From contig BNYG01000017.1 of assembly GCA_026000155.1 (NCBI GenBank), forward strand, positions 1-49,021: a stretch of 49,021 nucleotides of DNA, read 5' to 3'. The position numbers were made by a program, and so were the translations under genes. This document shows, piece by piece, positions 7,832 through 15,359 of this stretch (positions are counted from its first letter, which is position 1; every line of letters starts with the position of its first letter). Below the pieces are notes generated by a model. The model saw only the letters and a list, made by a program, of their open reading frames with translations, had not been told where the DNA came from and did not search any database. The stretch is from Bacteroidia bacterium (GTDB lineage: Bacteria > Bacteroidota > Bacteroidia > Bacteroidales > Azobacteroidaceae).

Positions 7832-10033
7832 CTACAATTCCAATTGATTTTTGACTAAGCGGTAATAGGCTCCCTGTTTCTTCGTTAATTCCTCATGATT
7901 GCCTGTTTCCACTATCTCTCCCTTTTCCAAGACCACTATGTTATCTGCATTGCGAACCGTACTCAGGCGATGAGCAACCACAACGACTGTCTTTCCTTGA
8001 AAAAAAGTGGTCAAATTATCCATGATTGTCCGCTCGTTATTCGCATCCAAAGCATTGGTGGCTTCATCGAAGAAAACAAATTCCGGTTCCTTATAGACCG
8101 CTCTTGCTATCAATATCCGTTGCTTTTGTCCCTGGCTTAATCCGTGTCCTTCACTTCCTATTTTCGTATTGTAAGCCAAAGGCAGGGATTCGATAAATTC
8201 ACGGATATTGGCTACCGTAACGGCATTGAGGAGTTTTTCCTTGTCAATCAATTCTTCTCCGGGCGCAATATTTTTTGCTATCGTATCCGAAAAGATAAAT
8301 CCGTCCTGCATGACTACTCCGCAACGTTTCCGCCACTTTTTCCAACTGTAGCTGTTGAGTTGATTAGTACCTAAATAAATATGTCCTTTTTTGGCCGGAT
8401 AAAATCCCAACAGCAGTTTGATTAAGGTTGTTTTTCCGCTGCCGCTCATGCCGACTATGGCGGTTTGTTTATTGGCAGGAATCGTCAGGCTGATATTCTT
8501 CAAAACCGGTTCGGCAATGGAAGTGCCATCGTAGGAGAAATCAATATTTTTCAGGCAAAGACTTTTGCCTTCCGGTATTTCCTGTATTTTGGTTTCATTC
8601 AGGCTTTCTTCATCTTCCTTGCTGTGTATTTCACTGAGCCGTTCCAGACTGAGTTTGGCATCCTGAGTGGAACGGAAGAAACCAATCAATTGGTCCACCG
8701 GGCTGTTTAATTGTCCGATAATGTATTGTACCGACAGCATCATCCCCAAAGTCATTTGTCCGGATACAACCAATTGAGCCACCAAGACGGTAATCAGGAT
8801 GTTTTTGGTTTGATTAATCAGGATAGCGCCCGAATCCTGGTATTGTCCCAAAGCCATGCCTTTGACCCGCAAGCGGAACAGGCGGGCTTGGATGTGTTCC
8901 CATTCCCAGCGTTTTTGCTGTTCGCAGCCGTTGAGTTTGATTTCCTGCATGCCGGTGATTAACTGGATGACATTGCTTTGGTGAGCGGATTGCTGGGCAA
9001 AGTTCTTGTGGTCCAATTCCGCCCGCTTTTTCATAAACAGCCAAACCCACAAGAAATACAAAGCACTTCCAACTAAGAAGATGCTTAAGATTTTTAAGTT
9101 GTATAAGGCGAGGATGATGCCGAAGATAACTAAGTTGAATAACGAAAACAGGATGCTTAGGCTGGAATTGGTTAGAAAACTTTGGATACGGCTGTGGTCG
9201 CCGATACGCTGTAAAATATCTCCTGTCATCTTGGTATCGAAATAGCCCATGGGCAATCGCATCAATTTGATTAAAAAGTCGGAAATGAGTGCGACATTGA
9301 TACGGGTGCCCAGATGCAATAATATCCAACCCCGGATGAATTCAACTGCCGAGCTGCTCAATGTCAGCATCAGTTGGGCAATCAGAACCAGATAGATAAA
9401 CCCGATGTTTTGATTGCTGATACCGATATCGACAATGGATTGAGTGAGAAAAGGAAAAATCAGTTGCAGCAAACTGCCGAACAGCAATCCCAGAAAGAGT
9501 TGGAAAATCAGGTTCTTATATGGCCGTAAATAGGAAAACAGGAATGCAAAGCCTTTGCGGTTGACTTTCTCGTCTTCACCGGCAGAAGTGTAAAAGTCAG
9601 GCGTAGGTTCCAAAAGCAGGACAACGCCTTTGTCTTCGCCTTCTCGTTTGGTACTCAACCAGCAGTTGCAGAATTCCGATTGGGTGTATTGCAATTTGCC
9701 GGAAGCGGGGTCGGCAACGCTGACAAGGGTATTTCTCTTTTTTTTCTGAATATCATAGACCACAACGAAATGATTCTGGTTCCAGTGGACGATGCAAGGC
9801 AAAGGCGCTTCGACTAACTGGTCGAAAGTCAAGCGGCTCCCGACTGTGCGGAAGCCGATCGTTTCGGCTGCTTCGCTGATGCCCAGCATGGAAACCCCTT
9901 CGCGGGATAAGTGGGATTTCTCGCGCAAGCCTTCGAGGGAATAACGCCGGCCGTAGAAGGCGGAGACCATGCGAAGGCAGGTGGGGCCGCAGTCCATGGA
10001 GTCGTGTTGAATAAAGTAAGGAAATAGTTTCAT
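7832..10033 (-). CDS. Peptidase-C39 domain ABC exporter (leader-cleaving peptide exporter)
   Basis: 733-aa bifunctional protein that removes a double-glycine leader and exports the core peptide. Residues 1-140 are the C39 cysteine peptidase: HDSMDCGPTC with catalytic Cys15, the histidine in VHWNQNHFVVV and the aspartate in VADPASG. Residues about 160-450 are the six-helix ABC membrane domain. Residues about 490-733 are the nucleotide-binding domain: Walker A GMSGSGKTT, signature LSQGQKQRI, Walker B FVFFDEATNALD, and the H-loop in VAHRLSTV. Its substrate is very likely the GG-motif precursor at 12766-13011 in the same gene set. The gene starts 20 bases after the maturase stop. Confidence 0.95.
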   Translation of the reverse strand: MKLFPYFIQHDSMDCGPTCLRMVSAFYGRRYSLEGLREKSHLSREGVSMLGISEAAETIGFRTVGSRLTFDQLVEAPLPCIVHWNQNHFVVVYDIQKKKRNTLVSVADPASGKLQYTQSEFCNCWLSTKREGEDKGVVLLLEPTPDFYTSAGEDEKVNRKGFAFLFSYLRPYKNLIFQLFLGLLFGSLLQLIFPFLTQSIVDIGISNQNIGFIYLVLIAQLMLTLSSSAVEFIRGWILLHLGTRINVALISDFLIKLMRLPMGYFDTKMTGDILQRIGDHSRIQSFLTNSSLSILFSLFNLVIFGIILALYNLKILSIFLVGSALYFLWVWLFMKKRAELDHKNFAQQSAHQSNVIQLITGMQEIKLNGCEQQKRWEWEHIQARLFRLRVKGMALGQYQDSGAILINQTKNILITVLVAQLVVSGQMTLGMMLSVQYIIGQLNSPVDQLIGFFRSTQDAKLSLERLSEIHSKEDEESLNETKIQEIPEGKSLCLKNIDFSYDGTSIAEPVLKNISLTIPANKQTAIVGMSGSGKTTLIKLLLGFYPAKKGHIYLGTNQLNSYSWKKWRKRCGVVMQDGFIFSDTIAKNIAPGEELIDKEKLLNAVTVANIREFIESLPLAYNTKIGSEGHGLSQGQKQRILIARAVYKEPEFVFFDEATNALDANNERTIMDNLTTFFQGKTVVVVAHRLSTVRNADNIVVLEKGEIVETGNHEELTKKQGAYYRLVKNQLEL

Positions 10034-10053
10034 TTAGTACATGACAGCTTAGA

Positions 10054-11319
10054 TTATTTGTTAATGGCGGATAATAGCCGATTTACTATAGAAGAATAAA
10101 GATCACTTTTCATACATAGTGGTGGTATTTGTTCTATCTTTTTTTGAATGCAACTTGAACCTAAACACGACGGCAACAGATTACAATCCAGGCACATTGA
10201 ATTTTCAAAATTAGAACTTGTAAAATACTTATAATAGTTAGCATTAGGTAAAAAATCTCCTTCGTCACTTAATTTTCCTACACAATGTTTTGCATTACTG
10301 AAATCCCGTGCAGTACATTTATAAACTAAACCATCATGATTAATAACAAATTGGAGCATATTTTCAACATAACAACCGGTAACTTGTGCAAGTTCGTTTG
10401 TTATTTTGTATCCTTTTTCTTGAAAATAGTTTAATTTTTCGTTGAGTACATTCTCCATTTTATTGAGCCATTCTTTATTTTTAAATTGCCAGACCAATTG
10501 AGGGGTAATTTTTATCTTATTTCTTACCTTTTCGTCAAAGGATAAAGCAATTTGCTCCATCGAAGATACATTCTTAGGTGTATAATTGATTCGTACAGTC
10601 ATGTCAATATCTTCAATTTCCTTACATAGCAACTCTACATTTTTAACGATTGTATCATACGTATTTTGATCTGTGTCTGAGAAGCGTGTTTTATTGTGAT
10701 ATTTGGCCATTCCATCTAATGTTATCTGAAATTGACTTAATTTAATTTCTTTGATTGACGCTATCCAATCAGGTGTAATCAGATAACCATTCGTGGTAAT
10801 CGTATGAACAAAAGGAATATTTGCTTGCTCACATAAATTCATAATTTTCTTACTAATCGGATATACAAGTTCATTAAAATACAGTAAAGGTTCTCCGCCA
10901 AACCAATCCAAAGAAAAACAGGACAGTTTATTTTGTTCTATTATTTTTTTCGCAAAAAGAATAATGGACTGTGTTGTTTCTTTACTCATTTTGCTTTGAA
11001 TATGAGATTCGTAACAATACCAACATCTGAAATTACAATCTAATGTAGGCATTATTGTAATCCTTGCTATCCGGTTGCCATAACGCTGAATCCGATTTTT
11101 ACACAGAATGATATTTTCTTCTTGTAAATCTTTATCACATATAAAATGACTGTTCTTTAACACTTCCTTGTCCGAATGATCCAAATCGGGAAAAGGTAAA
11201 TTATTTTTCAGTGTAAAGAAAAATTCTTCATCAAATTCGCTTAATGCTTGTGTTATTTGATTGTATATGTAATATTTATCTGCATTTTCTATGTATATAT
11301 TGTATTTACTTGCTTTCAT
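10054..11319 (-). CDS. Radical SAM/SPASM peptide maturase (GG-Bacteroidales RiPP type)
   Basis: 421-aa enzyme expected to modify the precursor peptide by radical chemistry. The radical SAM CX3CX2C cluster motif is CNFRCWYC (Cys95, Cys99, Cys102). FGGEPLLYF is the glycine-rich SAM-binding segment. The C-terminal SPASM region has further cysteines in YKCTARDF, KHCVG and CLDCNLLPSCLGSSC (CX2CX5CX3C), plus a final PLC, enough for two auxiliary Fe-S clusters. Residues 1-85 could hold a peptide-recognition region. The start overlaps the S41 peptidase stop by ATGA, so they are translationally coupled. Related enzymes form thioether or carbon-carbon crosslinks; the product here is not predictable from sequence alone. 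Confidence 0.93.
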   Translation of the reverse strand: MKASKYNIYIENADKYYIYNQITQALSEFDEEFFFTLKNNLPFPDLDHSDKEVLKNSHFICDKDLQEENIILCKNRIQRYGNRIARITIMPTLDCNFRCWYCYESHIQSKMSKETTQSIILFAKKIIEQNKLSCFSLDWFGGEPLLYFNELVYPISKKIMNLCEQANIPFVHTITTNGYLITPDWIASIKEIKLSQFQITLDGMAKYHNKTRFSDTDQNTYDTIVKNVELLCKEIEDIDMTVRINYTPKNVSSMEQIALSFDEKVRNKIKITPQLVWQFKNKEWLNKMENVLNEKLNYFQEKGYKITNELAQVTGCYVENMLQFVINHDGLVYKCTARDFSNAKHCVGKLSDEGDFLPNANYYKYFTSSNFENSMCLDCNLLPSCLGSSCIQKKIEQIPPLCMKSDLYSSIVNRLLSAINK

Positions 11320-12677
11320 TTTTTTATTTTTAGGTTTTTGTCAAAGATGTCGGCTATAAATTCAAAGATATGATCTTCTCCTGATACCATTTCTTCCCAA
11401 CCGGAACTGTAAGAATAATCCGGTTGAATTCCATTTTCAAAAAGTCCTTTGGGTAAAAGAGGTCCTCTTGTACATATCCTATAATAAACATCCGAATTTA
11501 ATAATCGAACTAATGGCGCTCCGGTAGAACCGGATGTAGGGGTCCCAACCAATATCGCCCTATCCGGATAATGGAGCTTTAATGTTATCAACAAATCTTC
11601 TGCAGCCGAACAGGTTTCATCACTGATGAGGACAAATAAGAGTTGATTGAAGTAAGGTAAATTTTTCTTTACTACTATTTCTTCCGGTAAAGTATCTACT
11701 GCTGTTTCTTCATAATAATCCTTATATTCGGAATATCCATATCCCTTAGCGGCATAATATGCCTGGTTTACACGAGTAATAGACGGATAGGTTTTTAGCG
11801 TGTCCATATCTAAGAAACACATGAGCAGGGAATCTGCAATCGCTTCGCTTCCACCCGAATTTCGCCTTAAATCCAGAACTAAATAATCAGCTAATTGGAT
11901 ACTGTCAACCAATTGATTGATGCCTGTGCTTATTTCATCCAAATCAAAGCCATCAAATCGGAAATAATAGTAAGGAGTATGATTTATATCCTGATTAAGA
12001 GATAGACGATTCTCTCGTCTTTGATTCTGTAAAATACGGAGTCGAGAACGATTTACAAATTGGCTGGAATTATATTGCACTGCTTTTCCCAAGATATTTT
12101 CCTGAGGTGTCTTTATTCGAATGCTTATGGATTTGTCGGCTATTCCTATCCTAAATTGAGATAACGCTTTTCGTAGTCTTACCTGAGGTGTATTTCCATT
12201 CATAACCGGTATGAAATTTTTATTGAGATACTCTAATACCGGTTGATTTTCAACAGTTAATAATTCGCTTCCCAAAGGAATACTATCAACCAACTCTTGT
12301 AAAACTCTACTCACATAAAATCGGCCATCAGCAGTTGCAATTTCAAAAGGCAGACTATCATAGCTGGACTCTTCTTCGGTACAACCTCCTCTATTGTAAA
12401 AGCCGCTATGTTCATCGTGGAGCAATCCTATAAAGTCACTCAATATGCCATAATAATCACATTTTTTTTCGACAGATTCTACTTGAGGAAGATAGGAGAT
12501 ATAAATACTGTCCCAATTCATCGCTTTTAATTTTTGAGTGTCATAAAAATTGTCCGATACATCTTTCCATATTTTAGAAAGCCAATAAACTCGCTCTTCT
12601 TTCGTATAGGATTGAGCGGATATAAGTTCTTGAGAAACGAATAAACAAACAAACAAAAATGTAATTAAATATTTCAT
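11316..12677 (-). CDS. S41-family serine peptidase of the RiPP cluster
   Basis: 453-aa exported protease with a signal peptide (ITFLFVCLFVSQELISA). The S41 core is visible: YLVLDLRRNSGGSEAIADSL, LFVLISDETCSAAEDLLI with candidate catalytic Ser357 and Glu360, and AILVGTPTSGSTGAPLVRL. The last motif matches the S41 subgroup that lacks the lysine of CtpA-type enzymes. It lies between precursor and maturase and overlaps the maturase start. A periplasmic peptidase here could trim the exported peptide, degrade it for self-protection, or act on another target; the sequence does not decide. Confidence 0.85.
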   Translation of the reverse strand: MKYLITFLFVCLFVSQELISAQSYTKEERVYWLSKIWKDVSDNFYDTQKLKAMNWDSIYISYLPQVESVEKKCDYYGILSDFIGLLHDEHSGFYNRGGCTEEESSYDSLPFEIATADGRFYVSRVLQELVDSIPLGSELLTVENQPVLEYLNKNFIPVMNGNTPQVRLRKALSQFRIGIADKSISIRIKTPQENILGKAVQYNSSQFVNRSRLRILQNQRRENRLSLNQDINHTPYYYFRFDGFDLDEISTGINQLVDSIQLADYLVLDLRRNSGGSEAIADSLLMCFLDMDTLKTYPSITRVNQAYYAAKGYGYSEYKDYYEETAVDTLPEEIVVKKNLPYFNQLLFVLISDETCSAAEDLLITLKLHYPDRAILVGTPTSGSTGAPLVRLLNSDVYYRICTRGPLLPKGLFENGIQPDYSYSSGWEEMVSGEDHIFEFIADIFDKNLKIKK

Positions 12678-12705
12678 CTTATTTTCTTTAGTTAATTATT
12701 AATAG

Positions 12706-12732
12706 ATGGTGTCTAAAAAATTCAGACACCAT
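12706..12732 (-). promoter_or_regulatory. Intercistronic hairpin between precursor and peptidase genes
   Basis: Perfect 9-bp stem (ATGGTGTCT at 12706-12714, complement at 12724-12732) with a 9-base loop, 33 bases downstream of the precursor stop on the minus strand. No U tract follows, so it more likely protects the 3' end of precursor mRNA or causes partial termination than acts as a full terminator. This would raise precursor above enzyme expression. Confidence 0.5.
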
Positions 12733-12765
12733 TCACTATTTTCAGCAAATTAAACGATAATCCGA

Positions 12766-13011
12766 TTAAATAGCTAAGAAATTTGACGCTGACGCTGTAG
12801 CATATCCTATTTCCCAAGTCTTATCGGGTTTTACTGGGGAAACATACGGACTATCACAAGAACAATCACTAAAGCTATTATTATTATCAGACTTTAGCCC
12901 ACCGGTACAAGTACATCCGGAAGCACCGTTATTATTATCTCCACCTACCAGATTATTCATTTCCCATTTTGACATGGAAGTTCCTTCTAAAATTGAATTT
13001 AACATTTTCAT
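12766..13011 (-). CDS. RiPP precursor peptide, double-glycine leader, two CxC repeats
   Basis: 81-aa peptide. Residues 1-24 are a leader ending in LVGG (21-24), the C39 peptidase cleavage signature. The remaining 57 residues are the core. It starts with two aligned repeats of DNNN-x4-C-x-C (25-35 and 42-52) holding the only cysteines, Cys33, Cys35, Cys50 and Cys52, followed by a Pro/Lys-containing segment and an Ala/Ser-rich tail ending in FLAI. It matches the general layout of natural product precursors of the GG-Bacteroidales kind, whose maturase and exporter lie next to it. It is first in the operon. An alternative start at Met3 is possible. Product and activity are unknown. Confidence 0.85.
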   Translation of the reverse strand: MKMLNSILEGTSMSKWEMNNLVGGDNNNGASGCTCTGGLKSDNNNSFSDCSCDSPYVSPVKPDKTWEIGYATASASNFLAI

Positions 13012-13042
13012 AATAAAAAATTTAATTTTGTTTCCCTACTCT

Positions 13043-13114
13043 TCAGGCTTTTCGGGTACCGCCCTTTTTTTTACACAACCAACTTGCTTTTTGCTCGTCA
13101 GACATGCCAAACAT
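13043..13114 (-). pseudogene. Possible small ORF or gene relic in the RiPP leader region
   Basis: From ATG at 13114 a 23-aa peptide can be read (MFGMSDEQKASWLCKKKGG then TRKA). The same frame stays open upstream to about 13199 without a start codon, giving protein-like sequence (RYEGNKYPKPLIEITG). A different frame offers a 40-aa ATG ORF at 13129-13251. This looks like the C-terminal remnant of a short gene or a frameshifted one, between the RiPP promoter and the precursor. I do not recognise it. Confidence 0.3.
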
Positions 13115-13296
13115 ACCTGTAATTTCTATCAGGGGTTTTGGATATTTATTTCCTTCGTACCTTTCGGCGCCTTTTCCTGTTTTGAGTTTATACTTTTTGT
13201 TTTATTTAAAGTTTGATTTAAGTTAAGGTGGCGAACCTCTATTAAAATCATGGTGCAATATTAGACATAAAAAATGGGATGGTTTATAATTTTTTT

Positions 13297-13318
13297 CTCC
13301 TATTTTTCTCCTATTTTT
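13297..13318. repeat. Perfect tandem duplicate of an 11-mer in the RiPP leader
   Basis: CTCCTATTTTT occurs twice back to back (13297-13307, 13308-13318). In the minus-strand transcript it reads AAAAATAGGAG twice, a purine-rich motif that could be bound by protein. Apart from the possible relic at 13043-13114, the promoter and the palindromic repeat, I see no gene in 13012-13821. Confidence 0.5.
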
Positions 13319-13416
13319 ATTAGGCCTTTCTATTTTATAGATTTTTTCTTTACTTTTCCACTTTCGAGGTAAGTAAATTATATTCAAGAAGTTAAATTAA
13401 AGAAGAATAAATAAAG

Positions 13417-13435
13417 GTAACGAATAAGTAACGAA
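13417..13435. promoter_or_regulatory. Direct repeat GTAACGAA spaced one helical turn apart
   Basis: GTAACGAA at 13417-13424 and 13428-13435, an 11-base period, lies about 40-60 bases downstream of the predicted RiPP transcription start. The spacing is typical of operator half-sites or of a duplicated RNA motif. No known regulator is assigned. Confidence 0.3.
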
Positions 13436-13484
13436 CTAAACACTTTGTGTCACTATGTTTTGCATCGTTTCAAATATCTCATTA

Positions 13485-13516
13485 CAAAGGTAGATATATT
13501 TTTTTAATCTGCCAAA
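13485..13516 (-). promoter_or_regulatory. Bacteroides consensus promoter for the RiPP operon
   Basis: On the minus strand: TTTG (13516-13513), a 20-base spacer, then TACCTTTG (13492-13485). This is a full match to TTTG-N19-21-TAnnTTTG. Transcription would start near 13478 and run to the precursor ATG at 13011 through a leader of about 460 nt. Confidence 0.75.
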
Positions 13517-13594
13517 TTTAAAAAATTCCTCTTTTTGATATGGAAATTTATAGATAATGCAGGGGTCAAATAACGGCTCCTGTTTCTTTTTGTC

Positions 13595-13770
13595 ATGCTA
13601 TCATCAAATTTCATACGGCAAAGTTATAATATGTTCCGGGCGAATTGGCAAGGTCAAGCCCTTCGGGTTTTTGGAAAAATCATCCTCGCTTCGCTTGCGG
13701 TATTTTTCCAAAAAACCTTGCAAATTCTGAACATATTATCCTTTTTGCCTATGAAATTAAATGACAGCAT
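13595..13770. repeat. Imperfect palindromic repeat element, about 176 bp
   Basis: The ends (ATGCTATCAT at 13595-13604, ATGACAGCAT at 13761-13770) pair imperfectly. Pairing continues inward through AATATGTTC / GAACATATT and CCTTGC segments to a central perfect hairpin: TTGGAAAAAT at 13671-13680 and its complement at 13702-13711. A 66-aa reading frame across it is probably not a gene. It looks like a dispersed MITE- or REP-like element. Confidence 0.6.
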
Positions 13771-13821
13771 TATGAAACGTATTGTTATTATTTAATTCAC
13801 AAATAAATAAAAATAGAAACA

Positions 13822-14385
13822 ATGAACAACAAAAATGAACTATTAGTTATGACTGGTAATGAATGGGAACAATTACATACATCGGTCAAATGGAATATAC
13901 ATAAATTTTTGACAGCTAAAAATCAAGAAGATGAACTTCAGGAAGATGAAGAGAAATATCTTGTGAAGATTATCAGTGGGAAGCTGGCGGAAGTTGCGCT
14001 TTACTTTCAACGGGGCATTCCTGTCGAAATGATGTATGATAAACATGGTTGTTTTTACGAAATCTTTCAGGACAGCTTCAACAAATTCTATGATGTAATA
14101 GAAAACCGATTGAACGATTATATCCCGACCGGAAGTAATGAAAGCGAATATGAAACGATTAAAATTACATTCAGCAAGCCCATCCACGATGTCAATAAGA
14201 TGTTTGATGATGCCGAACATTGGGGCGTCTCCAATCTGAAAGGTTGGATAGAAAATTACGAATCGTCCCGCTTTACACAAATAGATGAACGGAGTGCCAT
14301 TATTACAGCTGAATACAATATGCAATATATCAAGGGGTGGTTAATGCAAAACCTTCGTACGGATAGCATAGAAATAATTATCTAA
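13822..14385 (+). CDS. Uncharacterised 187-aa protein
   Basis: Cytoplasmic, acidic protein without signal peptide, membrane helix or a motif I recognise. It is rich in Asp, Glu, Asn, Ile and aromatic residues, and the region KIISGKLAEVALYFQRGIPV (about 51-70) looks helical. The ATG follows an A-rich leader. Directly after its TAA stop, in the same frame, another 79 codons stay open (see the next entry), so it may be the front of a longer disrupted gene or an intact gene beside a remnant. Its size and isolation would suit an immunity-like or accessory protein, but that is speculation. Confidence 0.6.
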   Translation: MNNKNELLVMTGNEWEQLHTSVKWNIHKFLTAKNQEDELQEDEEKYLVKIISGKLAEVALYFQRGIPVEMMYDKHGCFYEIFQDSFNKFYDVIENRLNDYIPTGSNESEYETIKITFSKPIHDVNKMFDDAEHWGVSNLKGWIENYESSRFTQIDERSAIITAEYNMQYIKGWLMQNLRTDSIEIII

Positions 14386-14388
14386 TCG

Positions 14389-14625
14389 GTGGCAGGTGAA
14401 GGCATCCATGTTGAAAAAACGGTAGAATTAGCCCGTAAAGTAATTGCTGCCGGAGGAACAGTCATAATGGATGCAAATGGAACCGGGTTTGGGCAATCTC
14501 ATTCAAGATTCAACAAAAACGGTGAAGGAAAAGTACAGGATGCTCTTGAAATCCCAACCGGATATACAAAGGAAGGGTATAGTGTTCGAGGAAATTTACA
14601 AAATGGCACCACAGGAACATCCTGA
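14389..14625 (+). pseudogene. In-frame remnant downstream of the 187-aa gene
   Basis: An open stretch of 78 codons beginning with a GTG one codon after the TAA at 14383-14385, in the same reading frame. The residues are well-mixed and protein-like (TVELARKVIAAGGTVIMDAN, then GFGQSHSRFNKNGEGKV), so it was probably coding. It may be the tail of a protein whose start was lost, or the 3' part of the 13822 gene cut off by a nonsense codon. The family is not recognised. Confidence 0.45.
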
Positions 14626-14684
14626 AAAGGCTTTGTGGCGAAATAGCAGCCCTTGTCTTTTTATGTTAAAAAACATAAAAGCAA

Positions 14685-14722
14685 AAAAGGTCAAAAAAAG
14701 TGAGTACTTTTTTTGACCTTTT
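14685..14722. terminator. Strong hairpin terminator, 17-bp stem
   Basis: Perfect 17-bp inverted repeat (14685-14701 and 14706-14722) with a 4-base loop and A/T-rich arms around GGTC/GACC. It separates the unknown genes from the ECF sigma gene and, having T-rich arms either way, could stop transcription from both sides. Confidence 0.75.
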
Positions 14723-14773
14723 CCGTCCTATACACGACAAAGAAAACACAAGTTAATACATTTAGAAAAATAC

Positions 14774-15352
14774 GTGATACAAAAACAAGAAGACACGAAA
14801 AATTGGAATGACTTTCGCGCCGGAAACAATCAGGGTTATGCCCTTATCTATCGCACGTATGCCAAGCAAATGGTGGCTTACGGGATGTGCTTTTCTGCCG
14901 ATAAACAACTCGTAGAAGACTGTGTTCAAAGTATTTTCTTGAATATCTATGAAAACAAGTCGCGGTTGAAAAAAGTTGACAACATCAAACTCTATTTGTT
15001 CATTGCATTGAAAAACCGTCTTTTTGATTTGTTTGAAAAAGAGAAGAGACTCTCTTTGATTGAGAGCATCGAACCGGTCTTTTCGGTGGATTATACTATT
15101 GAAGATCAATTAGAGGAACAGGAGAGCGATCGTAAGAAAAAAGAAAAAGTTCTCAGGCTATTGGAAGTCTTAATGCCCCGGCAAAAAGAAGTTATTTATT
15201 ATCGCTACATAATGGAGATGAATTTCGATGAAATAGGAAAACTTATGCAAATGAATCACCAATCCATAAAAAATCTGATTCAGCGTTCGATCATCAAGAT
15301 GAGAAAATCATTTCCCGATATGTATAAAAAACAAATAAGACTTAAAATATAA
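14774..15352 (+). CDS. ECF-type RNA polymerase sigma factor of the PUL
   Basis: 192-aa sigma factor. Region 2 covers about residues 15-85 (YALIYRTYAKQMVAYGM, LVEDCVQSIFLNIYEN). Region 4 covers about 120-180 (LEVLMPRQKEVIYYRYIMEM, NFDEIGKLMQMNHQSIKNLI helix-turn-helix). The start is GTG; there is no in-frame ATG nearby upstream. It is followed 7 bases later by the FecR anti-sigma gene and then the SusC gene with an STN domain, the standard trans-envelope signalling set that induces a PUL when its glycan is sensed. Confidence 0.92.
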   Translation: MIQKQEDTKNWNDFRAGNNQGYALIYRTYAKQMVAYGMCFSADKQLVEDCVQSIFLNIYENKSRLKKVDNIKLYLFIALKNRLFDLFEKEKRLSLIESIEPVFSVDYTIEDQLEEQESDRKKKEKVLRLLEVLMPRQKEVIYYRYIMEMNFDEIGKLMQMNHQSIKNLIQRSIIKMRKSFPDMYKKQIRLKI

Positions 15353-15359
15353 AAGAGAT

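Noticed and set aside
12974..13216. 80-codon plus-strand ORF antisense to the precursor start
   Set aside because: Phe/Cys-rich with no clear start context; it overlaps the RiPP precursor on the other strand.
13595..13795. 66-codon plus-strand ORF
   Set aside because: It coincides with the palindromic element, so the frame is most simply explained by the repeat.
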